Shown in pieces: positions 8,004 to 17,043 of a DNA stretch of 64,000 nucleotides. Below the pieces are notes generated by a model, which was not told where the DNA came from, did not search any database, and saw nothing but the letters and a program-made list of their open reading frames with translations. The translations under genes and the position numbers were made by a program. The DNA is taken from positions 1,550,001 to 1,614,000 of the forward strand of contig CAVSSP010000001.1 in the NCBI GenBank assembly GCA_963730685.1, given 5' to 3'. Each line of letters begins with the position of its first letter. Within the stretch, counting starts at the first letter, position 1. Source of the stretch: Bog-756 sp963730685. GTDB lineage: Bacteria > Actinomycetota > Acidimicrobiia > Acidimicrobiales > RAAP-2.

Positions 8004-9421
8004 GGACTCCGAGGATGCTGAAGCTGGCTGCCATTCGGAGCACCGCGACAGCGCCATTCGAGTTCCGGGAGCCGAACGTGCTCGAGCGTGCCGTGCCTCG
8101 AGGGGTATTCGTCGGTGTCAACCGGGAGGTTCTCCACTTCGGTCCGATCGTGCCGATCGACATCGAGATCAGCAGCCCACTAAGGGACGTGCGGCTGGGT
8201 CGGGACGGGGCCGAGCCGTTTTCCTCTGCCCAGGTGCTCGTGCGACTCCACGGGAGGCCGATCGGGGTCGTCCTTATCCACAACTCCGAGGTTCTCACCG
8301 AATCGGACCTGATCTCACCTGAAGTGCTTGCATCGCTTGTTTGGGCCGAACTTGGCGATGCGATCAACGATCATCTTCGTGCGGATGGACTTTCGGCGGT
8401 CACCGGGCTTCCGGCTACCGGAATCCCTCACGGAGGCGATGCCCCGTGTTCGTGGCAGGCCCGACTCGGTTCGTCGCGTCCGACGGCCACCATCGGCATC
8501 GCGACGTGCGGCCGTTCGATCCCCCAGCTGATCACGGTAGTCCGATCGGCGCTGGATCAGACGTATGAGAGCAGTGAGGTGCTGGTCGTCGACAACCGTC
8601 CCGGGGAAACGAGCCTCCCTGGTCCGCTCGTCGAAGCATTCCCAGGAGAAAAGCGCCTGTACTACGTGACCGAGTCGAAGCGCGGCCTGGCGGCGGTGCG
8701 AAACAGGAGCGCAAAGGAAGCCCGCTCAGAGATCGTCGCCCTGACGGATGAGGATGTCGTCCTGGACCCGGATTGGTTGGGATTCCTGGTGGCCGGTTTC
8801 GATCGTCCTGACGTCGCGTGCGTCACCGGGCTCATACTCCCCTCAGAACTCGAAACGCGGGCTCAACTCCTGATCGAAGAGTTCGGCGGGTTCAGCAAGG
8901 GATTTGAGCGGCGCAGATGGGACACGGACGCTCACCGTCTTGACCACCCGCTGTACCCCTATCTCTTCGGTATGTACGGCTCCGGTGCGAATGCAGCATG
9001 GAGAAGGGATCGTCTCGAGGCAGTAGGGGGCTATGACGTTCGACTGGGAGCTGGCACGACCACTCGGGGCGGCGAGGACCTCGATGTGTACTTGTCCTGC
9101 ATTCAGGAGGGCCATCAACTGGTCTATGAGCCCGCTGCCATAGTTCGTCACCAACACCGGCGGGACCTCGGCCTACTCCGTCACCAAGTATTTGGATACG
9201 GAGTTGGTCTTGGTGCCGTGCTGACCAAGCGAATGTGCGTGAAGCAGGAGAGGGCAGAGATGCTGGTCCGGCTCCCGGCTGGGCTGCGATATCTGTTCAG
9301 CGCCATGTCACCGAAGAACCTCGGAAAGTCGACGCGTTATCCGCGCAGCCTCACACTGGCAGAGCTGATCGGTATCGCCTACGGGCCATTGGCCTTCTTC
9401 CGAAGCAGGCGGTCGGCGTGA
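8000..9421 (+). CDS. GT2 family glycosyltransferase with extra N-terminal domain
   Basis: The C-terminal half (from about residue 175) is a family 2 glycosyltransferase: TIGIATCGRS, then VLVVDNRPGE, the acidic LTDEDVVLDPDWLG and the galactosyltransferase-like WRRDRLEAVGGYD with GGEDLDV. The first about 150 residues form a separate domain with LVRLHGRPIGVVLI, also found in the related gene at 13127; its role is unknown. The TTG start overlaps the previous stop by 4 bp (TTGA), and the stop overlaps the next gene (GTGA), so the gene is firmly inside the operon. It probably adds one sugar of the repeat unit. Confidence 0.82.
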   Translation: MRTPRMLKLAAIRSTATAPFEFREPNVLERAVPRGVFVGVNREVLHFGPIVPIDIEISSPLRDVRLGRDGAEPFSSAQVLVRLHGRPIGVVLIHNSEVLTESDLISPEVLASLVWAELGDAINDHLRADGLSAVTGLPATGIPHGGDAPCSWQARLGSSRPTATIGIATCGRSIPQLITVVRSALDQTYESSEVLVVDNRPGETSLPGPLVEAFPGEKRLYYVTESKRGLAAVRNRSAKEARSEIVALTDEDVVLDPDWLGFLVAGFDRPDVACVTGLILPSELETRAQLLIEEFGGFSKGFERRRWDTDAHRLDHPLYPYLFGMYGSGANAAWRRDRLEAVGGYDVRLGAGTTTRGGEDLDVYLSCIQEGHQLVYEPAAIVRHQHRRDLGLLRHQVFGYGVGLGAVLTKRMCVKQERAEMLVRLPAGLRYLFSAMSPKNLGKSTRYPRSLTLAELIGIAYGPLAFFRSRRSA

Positions 9422-10797
9422 GCATCATGCGAATCGCCGTTGCCGCCGGAGAGTGGGCGCCCATGGGACAGAAGGACTCACCGCGATCCTGGTCGCTCGG
9501 CGGACGGTGGTCTGGGATGGACCAACTCGGGCGTACGTCGACCGCGTTGGCGACGAACACGGTTGTCACTTCAGCGTTCGGCATCGCGTTCTGGGTCGCG
9601 GCCAGTCACCGGTATTCGCCGCGGCAGGTCGGCATCGATTCGGCTCTCATCTCCGCGATGCTCCTGATCTCGAGCTTCACCGAGCTGAACCTCAGCACTG
9701 CCCTCCCGCGGTTGCTTCCCCAGGTCCAACGACGGCGGTCTCGGGCGGTCGCGCTCTGTTACCTGGCGACGGGGGGAGCAGGAGCGATCGTGGCGGTTGG
9801 GTTCGTCTTTGCCATTTCGCCGGAGCTTGGCAACCTGCACTTCATCTCGCAGGATCGGGGCCTGGCGCTCGGGCTCATCGTCGCCGTCGTCGTCTTCAAT
9901 GTGTTCGCCGTACAGGACGCTGTACTGGTGGCAACCCGTTGGGCCGGATTGGTGCCGATCGAGAATGCAGTCTTCGGAGTACTGAAGCTTCTGTTCATGT
10001 TGGCATTGGTCGGTCGGGTGTCGGGACATGGAATCTTCCTGTCCTGGGTCGTCGGCGCGCTCCTCCTCGTCGTTCCGGTGAGCCTCTTTCTATTCGGCAA
10101 GGTCCTTCGAACGCAGTCCCTCGCGGTGCCTCAATCGCTCTACCTGTCCGTCGACAGTCGCAGGTCCGTAGTGCGCTACGTGGTCAACGACTGGTTGGCC
10201 TGCATGCTGGGCCAGGGCACCGCCGATCTTCTTCCCCTGCTAGTGCTGGTCTCGCTGGGACGATCCACAACCGGCTACTTCTTCATCGCGTTCATGATTG
10301 CGACCGCCGCCTCCACCTTCGCTCAGTCGTTCAGTACCGCTTTGCTCGTCGAGGGCTCGTACGACGAGGGAGCGTTGACATCGTTGACCCGACGGGCCGC
10401 GTGTCGCTGCGCCTGCGTGCTCCTTCCCGGAGTGACGATCGCCGTGATCGTGGCTCCCTATGTCCTGAGCGTTTTCGGAGAGAGCTACAGTCAGTACGGC
10501 ACCGGGGTGCTCCGGCTCCTTCTTTTGGCTGCCGTGCCGCAGACCGTTGTGGCGCTGGCGATGAGTGTTGAACGGGTCCGCGGACGAGCGAATCGCGTCG
10601 TGAAGTACCAGGTCATCTCGGCAGGCACCGCCATCGGACTGGCGATCCCCCTCATGCAGGCAATCGGTCTGGTCGGGATTGGTGTGGCATGGCTCCTGTC
10701 CCAGTGCATCGTCGGCCTGCTCGTACTCCCATCAATGTTGGACTGCCTGCGGGGTGGGCGGCTCCCGACAGCCTTCGAATCAGAAGTTGGCCGATGA
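9418..10797 (+). CDS. Wzx-like polysaccharide flippase / MATE-fold transporter
   Basis: A protein of about 459 residues with roughly 12 to 14 hydrophobic segments, starting near residue 42, and the general layout of lipid-linked oligosaccharide flippases of the polysaccharide biosynthesis family. It should move an undecaprenyl-linked glycan across the membrane. The frame is open from 9235, but the GTG at 9418 is chosen because it overlaps the previous stop by 4 bp like the other junctions of this operon. The first about 35 residues are polar and cytoplasmic. A second flippase-like gene lies at 14440. Confidence 0.75.
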   Translation: MSIMRIAVAAGEWAPMGQKDSPRSWSLGGRWSGMDQLGRTSTALATNTVVTSAFGIAFWVAASHRYSPRQVGIDSALISAMLLISSFTELNLSTALPRLLPQVQRRRSRAVALCYLATGGAGAIVAVGFVFAISPELGNLHFISQDRGLALGLIVAVVVFNVFAVQDAVLVATRWAGLVPIENAVFGVLKLLFMLALVGRVSGHGIFLSWVVGALLLVVPVSLFLFGKVLRTQSLAVPQSLYLSVDSRRSVVRYVVNDWLACMLGQGTADLLPLLVLVSLGRSTTGYFFIAFMIATAASTFAQSFSTALLVEGSYDEGALTSLTRRAACRCACVLLPGVTIAVIVAPYVLSVFGESYSQYGTGVLRLLLLAAVPQTVVALAMSVERVRGRANRVVKYQVISAGTAIGLAIPLMQAIGLVGIGVAWLLSQCIVGLLVLPSMLDCLRGGRLPTAFESEVGR

Positions 10798-13130
10798 AGA
10801 CGATCGAGCATCCACCGGTTGACGACGACCTCCTCGATGCCAGTACCTCCAGTCAGATCGGGCGCCCACGGCTCCAAATAACCGACGCACTGGACATCGC
10901 AGCCGTCGCGCTCACTGCCGTGCTTTGGATACTGGTCGCGACGGACGCCTCCAGCGATGTGCGCGGGCTACTCCTTTTTGCATTCGTCGCCTTCGTGCCC
11001 GGTCGGGCCGTTACCGTCCATTGGCGATCCCTTAAAGGTCCAGCACTCGCGGTGACCAACGTAGTGGGGAGTCTCGCCATTACGACACTTCTCGCCACTG
11101 CATCCCTGTGGGCCCACGCCTGGGACCCCCAGGTTCTGTTCAGCATCGAGGCATTGGGGTCAGCGGTCTCCATCTCTTGGGGAGTGGTCCTTACGCTTCA
11201 ACACCGGGCGCCAAGTGTGGTCGAGGCAAAACCCGAAACACCGACCGAAACACCGCTGGGCGCATCAGGTCGCAGGGTCGGTGGCCTCCGAAGGTCCGAC
11301 GTGCTGTTGGGTGCGGGCCTCATTCTGTGGGGATGGGGTATTGCCGGCACCAACGTGGCACGGATCGGGCAGTGGGGCCTCCTGACCGCGTTCCCGCCCA
11401 CGTTCTACATCGGGCTGGCCCTCGTCGTGCTGTCCGTCGTCTGGCAAGTGACCCGACGGTCATTGCCGACCGGCAGATTGGTCGCCCACCTCGTTGTCCT
11501 CACGATCATGATCACCGGAACGACCGCGCTGATCTATTCCGAGCCTCGCTACGCGTGGCTATACAAGCATGTCGGGGTAGTCCAGTTCATCAATCTGCAC
11601 GGCGCTCTGAATCCGTCAGTTGATATCTACCAGAACTGGCCCGGCTTCTTCGCTCTGATGGCATGGTTCGACCGGGTCGCTGGGATCGCCAACCCGCTGT
11701 CCTTCGCCGCGTGGTCAGAAGCAGTGGTGACGTTGATCTCGTGCCTTGCCATCTATGCAGCGGCATCCCAGCTCAAGCTGAGCGTGCGGGAGCGGTGGAT
11801 CGGTGTTTTCGTCTTCGTGATGGCCAGTTGGGTGGATCAGATCTATTTCTCCCCTCAGGCCCTGGGATACGTACTCGGGCTGGCGGTGCTCGCTCTCATC
11901 CTTACCTGGTTCAAGGACGATCGCTCGGACCGTTGGATGCAGGTCCTGGGGCGACACACTCGCCCGATTGTCGATCGCCTGCTTCGGTGTGGCGATATTC
12001 GCGGACTCCGCCCGGACGACAAATCGGAAACTGATGACGAAGTGGAGAATCTGCGACCAATGGGCCAGTCGGCCATCGCTCCGATGGTCGTGGTGCTCGG
12101 GATCTTCGCGGTTCTGGTCTTCGTCCACGAGCTCAGTCCCTACGTGATTGCGGTTCAGGTCACCGTGTTGGCAATTGTCGGCCGTATCCGTATGCGGTGG
12201 TTGGCGCCTGTGCTCTGGCTCATTGCCTTGGCCTATCTGGTTCCGAAGTTTCAGTACGTCAATTCGAATTACGGACTCGTGAAGTCGATGGGAAGCTTCT
12301 TTTCGAACCTCCAGACAGCGTCGACGTCAAGCCACCGCGCGTTCATCTCGGGCGTGAACGACACCGCTCGTGCCGCCCACGCCATCACTGTCATCGTCTG
12401 GGGACTCTCTGTGGTGGGCGTGGTGCGCCGGTACCGCGCCGGCCGGCCGGTGCTCGCATTGGCCGCGCTCGCATACGCCCCGGTCGTCACATTCTTCATG
12501 ACCAACTATGGGGGCGAAGCGGCCTATCGGGTCTACTTCTTCTCCATCCCTTGGATCGCGTTACTCGTAGCGTCGGCGGTCTCGCCCGATGAGCATGCTC
12601 CTGGTCGCCGAGGAATTCTCGCTGTCGGGGTGACCATGGTGGTCCTGGTCGGTCTCCTCGTCCCCGCCTATTTCGGCGACGATGAGGTGTATCAGATCAC
12701 TCCCGGCGAGGTTGCGGCGGCCCAATATTTTTACAACACAGCGCCCGACGGATCTGTGTTGATGCTGTCTGCGCCCAACTTCCCAAGTCGTGTCGGAGGT
12801 CGCTACGACCGTTACCTCGCATTGAAGAGTGAAGTGGACCCGAACCTCCTCCAGTACCCGCAGCTGGGAGACAACCAGGTTCTCGGCAAGCAGAGCATCC
12901 CGGCCCTCGACGAGATTGTCCAGACGTTCATTCGCGCAAAGCCGCGGAGCGTCTACGTCGTGTTTGCGGCGAGTGGCACCGCCTCGGCATATGCATACAA
13001 CCTGGCGCGTCCAGGCAGTCTCCAGCGGCTTCAGGCGGCCGTAGCGTCTGCGCCCGAGTGGAGGACCGTGTTCACCGACAGCGACACGACAATCTACCGG
13101 TACGTCCCGACAAGCAAGGCGAGGTCATGA
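10794..13130 (+). CDS. Large polytopic membrane protein, possible GT-C glycosyltransferase or polymerase
   Basis: A 778-residue protein with many transmembrane segments, a charged loop near residues 380-425 and a short soluble tail with NFPSRVGGRYDRY. The loop NPSVDIYQNWPGFFALMAW after the early helices and the overall plan resemble GT-C enzymes or O-antigen-polymerase-like proteins, but no diagnostic motif was found, so the function is a guess from context. The ATG overlaps the flippase stop (ATGA) and its stop overlaps the next gene in the same way. The open frame continues upstream to 10689, but the overlap start fits the operon pattern. Confidence 0.65.
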   Translation: MKTIEHPPVDDDLLDASTSSQIGRPRLQITDALDIAAVALTAVLWILVATDASSDVRGLLLFAFVAFVPGRAVTVHWRSLKGPALAVTNVVGSLAITTLLATASLWAHAWDPQVLFSIEALGSAVSISWGVVLTLQHRAPSVVEAKPETPTETPLGASGRRVGGLRRSDVLLGAGLILWGWGIAGTNVARIGQWGLLTAFPPTFYIGLALVVLSVVWQVTRRSLPTGRLVAHLVVLTIMITGTTALIYSEPRYAWLYKHVGVVQFINLHGALNPSVDIYQNWPGFFALMAWFDRVAGIANPLSFAAWSEAVVTLISCLAIYAAASQLKLSVRERWIGVFVFVMASWVDQIYFSPQALGYVLGLAVLALILTWFKDDRSDRWMQVLGRHTRPIVDRLLRCGDIRGLRPDDKSETDDEVENLRPMGQSAIAPMVVVLGIFAVLVFVHELSPYVIAVQVTVLAIVGRIRMRWLAPVLWLIALAYLVPKFQYVNSNYGLVKSMGSFFSNLQTASTSSHRAFISGVNDTARAAHAITVIVWGLSVVGVVRRYRAGRPVLALAALAYAPVVTFFMTNYGGEAAYRVYFFSIPWIALLVASAVSPDEHAPGRRGILAVGVTMVVLVGLLVPAYFGDDEVYQITPGEVAAAQYFYNTAPDGSVLMLSAPNFPSRVGGRYDRYLALKSEVDPNLLQYPQLGDNQVLGKQSIPALDEIVQTFIRAKPRSVYVVFAASGTASAYAYNLARPGSLQRLQAAVASAPEWRTVFTDSDTTIYRYVPTSKARS

Positions 13131-14443
13131 CGACCACCACCGAGGCCTTGGTCAGAGAGCTCCAACTAGGTGAGCTTTCTGCACCCTGCCTGTGTCTAGA
13201 TCTCGATATTGCCGAACCGATCCCCGCGCTGACCGCTCCCGAATTGGGCACCCCGAGGTGCGCGTGGATCCTGGTAAGGCTGGCCTCAGAACCGCTGGGG
13301 ACGATGACCATCGAAATCCCCAGGGAGGGTCTTGATGCCGATGCGTTGGCCGTGGGCATAAGGAGTCGATTCGCAACGTCCATCGAACAGCGGAGGCCGA
13401 CGATCGAGTCGGCTGGCGCAGCTAGCCGGATCGATGCAGCCGAACCAGCGGCCGCCGAAGGTGGATACCCCGAGATCACCGTTGTCGTGTGCACACGGAA
13501 CAGGCCCGATGGACTGACGGCGTGCCTTGAGAGCCTCCTCGTGCAGGACTACCCCAACTACTCGGTCTTGGTCGTCGATAACGCCCCTGTTGCCGGTGGA
13601 TCGCGCGCGGTGGTGGACCGCTTCGATCGGTCGATCGTCGGCTACGTGGCCGAACCCGAACCCGGCCTGTCGCGGGCCCGGAATCGCGGGCTCGCGGCCT
13701 CCTCCGGCGAGATCATCGCATGGATCGACGACGACGAGATCGCTGACCGTGGATGGTTGACGGCGATCGTGGATGGCTTCCGTCGAGAGCCGGGAGCGTC
13801 GGCCGTCTCGGGGATCATGCTCCCTGCTGAACTGGAGACCTGGGCCCAGGTCCGATTTGAACAGTACGGGGGACATAGCAAACATCGGGGATTCAAGCCC
13901 GAGACGTTCTCGCCCGAGACTGCGGCGATACAGGATCCCCTCTATCCTCTGCCGCCGTTTGGAACCGGCGGGAACATGGCATTTCGGCGGCGGGCACTCC
14001 TCGAAGTGGGTGGCTTCGACATTGCTCTGGGCGCTGGAAGTCCCACGATGGGAAGTGAGGATACGCGGATCTTCAGTGAGCTGCTCAACGCCGGGGCCAC
14101 CGTTGTGTACCAACCCACCGCCGTCACGTTTCACTTTCATCGCCGGACCATCGACGAGTTGGAACGACAGATGTTCGGCTACGGGGTCGGTCTGACCGCT
14201 TTCTACGTGAGCCTCATCGTGTCTCAGCCCCGGTTGGTCGGGAAGATCATCCGACTTATCCCGCATGCCCTTCACGATGTCTGGAAACCGAATGGACTTC
14301 GGAGCGGCCATCTCCCCGAAGACTTTCCGGCTCGGCTGCAGCAGGCCAATCGCCGGGGGTTGCTCGTCGGGCCGGGTCGCTATCTGTCGGAACGGATCCG
14401 CATCGGACGAACTCGGCGATCCTCGGTGCCGAGCGGTGGGTGA
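13127..14443 (+). CDS. GT2 family glycosyltransferase with extra N-terminal domain
   Basis: A paralogue-like partner of the gene at 8000. Residues about 1-105 form the same kind of N-terminal domain (ILVRLASEPLGTMTIEI), and from about 120 on there is a family 2 glycosyltransferase with ITVVVCTRNRPDGL, VLVVDNAPV, AWIDDDEIADRGWL and FRRRALLEVGGFD plus GSEDTRIF. The two proteins probably add similar or successive sugars. The ATG at 13127 overlaps the previous stop by 4 bp. The stop overlaps the following flippase gene as GTGA. Confidence 0.82.
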   Translation: MTTTTEALVRELQLGELSAPCLCLDLDIAEPIPALTAPELGTPRCAWILVRLASEPLGTMTIEIPREGLDADALAVGIRSRFATSIEQRRPTIESAGAASRIDAAEPAAAEGGYPEITVVVCTRNRPDGLTACLESLLVQDYPNYSVLVVDNAPVAGGSRAVVDRFDRSIVGYVAEPEPGLSRARNRGLAASSGEIIAWIDDDEIADRGWLTAIVDGFRREPGASAVSGIMLPAELETWAQVRFEQYGGHSKHRGFKPETFSPETAAIQDPLYPLPPFGTGGNMAFRRRALLEVGGFDIALGAGSPTMGSEDTRIFSELLNAGATVVYQPTAVTFHFHRRTIDELERQMFGYGVGLTAFYVSLIVSQPRLVGKIIRLIPHALHDVWKPNGLRSGHLPEDFPARLQQANRRGLLVGPGRYLSERIRIGRTRRSSVPSGG

Positions 14444-15994
14444 GGATCCGCATGGATGACGCCGAAGACGCTGGCGGCGATCCACAGCGACAAGCGACCG
14501 ACTGCTCGGTCGACCGATCGGGTGAAGTCTCGAGGGCCAGTAGTCGACTGTTCGGGCGTGGCCTGCTCTATGTGGTGATCTGGTCACTGGGCCTCGTATC
14601 GGGCATCGCAATTATTCCTGTTGTCACCAGAATGCTGGGGTTGGCCGGTTTCGGCCGCCTCACGGCCGCCCTGGCCATCGGACAGATCCTCGCCGTCCTG
14701 ATCGGTCTTGGTATGCAAGCCGCGGTGATCCGACAATTTGTCGACGAAGGCGGCGAGACAAAAGCCCGAGGCCTCCTGTTCGTCGCCATCGTTCTCGCAC
14801 TCGGTTTGACCATTGTGATCTACGCGACCGGACCGCTCTGGTCCCCGCCGCTCGGATTTCGGACCTTCAGCGGGCCACTTCAGCTTGTGGTCCTCTGGGC
14901 ACTGCCAGCGTCTGGATGCCAAGCCGCCATGGGACTTCTGCGCGCACAAGATCGGCTCGGAGCCTTCTCGTCCATCAGCATCCTTCAGTCTGTGGGCAGT
15001 CAGGTCTGCGGCATCGTTCTCCTCCTGACGCTCAGCCGTTCACCGTTCGTCTACCTATTGGGATTCCTCGCTGGTCAGATTGGCGCTTTCGTCGTCGCCC
15101 TATTCCTTACCCGTCCTCGTGTCAGAGGCCTGTTCGACGGGGAAGTGACTCGGAGCGCTCTGGCGCTGGGCCTGCCGCTCGTTCCTCAAGGGTTGGCTGT
15201 ATTCGTTCTGAACACCGGCGACCGGCTGGTGATTCAACGACAGCTGGGGCCGACAGCCGTGGGGCGATATCAGGTCGGATACGGCGTGGGATCACTGATC
15301 CTGGTTCTGATGGCCTCACTCAACCAGTCGTGGGAGGCCGGCGTTCTCTCCATCGAGGATGAAGCCATCCGGGCCGAAGTCATCGCCGACGCCCGCGACC
15401 GGCTGGTGCGGCTGATCCAACCCCTCGTCGTCGGTCTCGTCCTCGCAGCACCGATCGCCCTGAGAGTATTTGCTCCTCCCCGGTTTCGACCTGATCAGCT
15501 TGTCGCAGTTGCTGCCATCGTCGCCGTCTCGGCCACTCCGTTCTGCGTTCTACCTGAGCAATATCTTACGCCTGCTGTCAGTCAGGCGGACGAAGTCACT
15601 TGCACTGGTATCGGGAGCCTGCGCGGTGTTCAATATTGCGCTCAATATCGCCCTGATTCCGGTGATCGGGCTCAAGGGCTCCGCGCTGGCAACGACACTG
15701 GCGTTGACCCTGCAGGCGATCATGACGGAGCTCGCGGCGCGTCACCTCCTTGTTGTCCCTCGACCCCGGCCGTCGACTTGGCTATTTGCCATAGGAGGCA
15801 CGGTGTTCGCTCTCGCGGCGATTGCGCTGCCCACGTCCGGCATGTGGATGGAGGCCCGTGCCCTGGTGAGCCTGCTCTGCGCAACCCTCGTCGTCATGAT
15901 GATGCGCCGCATGCCTCTGACGAAGGCGAAGCCCATTGACATCGTCGATGTGCCCGCCGAGGAGCTCATTCGTGAGGAGATCTCGTCGATATGA
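14440..15994 (+). pseudogene. Second Wzx-like flippase, interrupted by a frameshift near 15,540
   Basis: From the GTG at 14440 one frame codes for a flippase-like membrane protein up to about residue 365 (VAVAAIVAVSAT). Near 15,530-15,550 the coding moves to the next frame, which continues with YLSNILRLLSVRRTK and NIALNIALIPVIG, the usual C-terminal end of this family, and ends at 15,994. That end overlaps the next ATG by 4 bp, exactly as at the other operon junctions, which shows that the second frame is the authentic one. The original frame would otherwise run to 15,939 through Arg/His/Pro-rich sequence without family character. Either there is a sequencing indel or the gene is broken. No slippery heptamer typical of programmed shifting was seen. 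Confidence 0.8.
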
Positions 15995-17043
15995 CCGACA
16001 CCCGTGCTTATGTCGCGTTCACTCCCTATCACCTCGTTCTGGCACTCGCATTGCAGGTGCGAGACGGTCATCCTCCCGCAACTCTGCTGTTCGCCGACGA
16101 GGCTGGCTTTCTGGCCCAGGCGCCAGAGGTCGCTATGGCGGTCAATGATCACCTTGACCTGCATGTTGCCCCGGCGCTGGAGTCGATACCGATGTGGGAG
16201 TACCCAATGAGGCTCAGGTGGGCGGCGTCGCACGCCCAGCGAGTGTTGACAAGGAACGGCATCCCAAGCGAGATCTTCTTCTCAAACGGACTGCGTCCAG
16301 AATCACAGCGCCTTTTCAGCGCGCTCTCAGGCCAGACGACGTTCAACTGTGTCGAGGATGGGCTCGACTCGTACTTCGAATCGGATCAGGTGCTCGCGAA
16401 TCGCTGGTACCGGGCGATGTATCGCCTCTTCAATGGCTCTCTTCATCCTCCCGGTCTCGACATGCTCGCGTCTGCGGACTTCGCCAGCGTGCAGGCAATC
16501 GTCCCGGAACTCTGTAGGGCGGCCCCGTCCCTGGTCCAGGAGATCCCTGCCGAAAGCCTGAAAGGGGCAACCGAAATTATGGACAAAGTGTTACCGCTGG
16601 AACCGCCGGAACACTCCATCACCGATCTCGTGCTGTTGGCGAACAGTGAGCGGATGGCCGAACCGGCTCGATACCTGGCGGACGTATTAGCGTCCGTGCG
16701 GTCCCCGACCTTCGGTGATGGTTCGGGAACAGTTGCGCTCAAAGCTCATCCGAGGGAACGAAACCCCGCATTCATCACCCAGCTCGCCAGCCATGCGGAC
16801 TATGCAATTCCGAACTGGGTCCCGGTAGAACTCGTGTCGGGGTGGTTGAGCCCGGAGGTGAGGGTGCACTGCGGCATGACGACCTTCATTCTCACATCGA
16901 AGAAGCTGCTCCCAGGAAGGTGCGTGTACCTCGACGCAAGCGTGCCGGTCGGCCACGCGAGGTCACTGGGTCGGTGGGATCCGGCCATCCACCACAGTGG
17001 CACGAGCGGTCCCCGCCGAACTGGCCGATCGGCTGTGCAATGA
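15991..17043 (+). CDS. Bacterial sialyltransferase/polysialyltransferase-like protein (EDG and HP motifs)
   Basis: A 350-residue soluble protein starting with VAFTPYHLVLALAL, reminiscent of the N-terminus of bacterial sialyltransferases of the GT52/POLYST type. It has the acidic-acidic-Gly motif (VEDGLDSY, Glu122-Asp123-Gly124) and a KAHP motif (His253-Pro254), the pair that marks bacterial sialyltransferase families GT38, GT52 and GT80. A Ser/Thr-rich GMTTFILTSKK follows near residue 293. Its place four to nine genes after neuB and neuA in the same operon strongly suggests that it transfers the CMP-activated nonulosonate to a glycan. Linkage and acceptor are unknown. It overlaps both neighbours by 4 bp. 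Confidence 0.72.
   Translation: MTDTRAYVAFTPYHLVLALALQVRDGHPPATLLFADEAGFLAQAPEVAMAVNDHLDLHVAPALESIPMWEYPMRLRWAASHAQRVLTRNGIPSEIFFSNGLRPESQRLFSALSGQTTFNCVEDGLDSYFESDQVLANRWYRAMYRLFNGSLHPPGLDMLASADFASVQAIVPELCRAAPSLVQEIPAESLKGATEIMDKVLPLEPPEHSITDLVLLANSERMAEPARYLADVLASVRSPTFGDGSGTVALKAHPRERNPAFITQLASHADYAIPNWVPVELVSGWLSPEVRVHCGMTTFILTSKKLLPGRCVYLDASVPVGHARSLGRWDPAIHHSGTSGPRRTGRSAVQ

Noticed and set aside
15500..15580. Programmed frameshift in the second flippase
   Set aside because: No slippery heptamer or downstream structure was recognised, and such control is not known in flippases; an indel is the simpler explanation.
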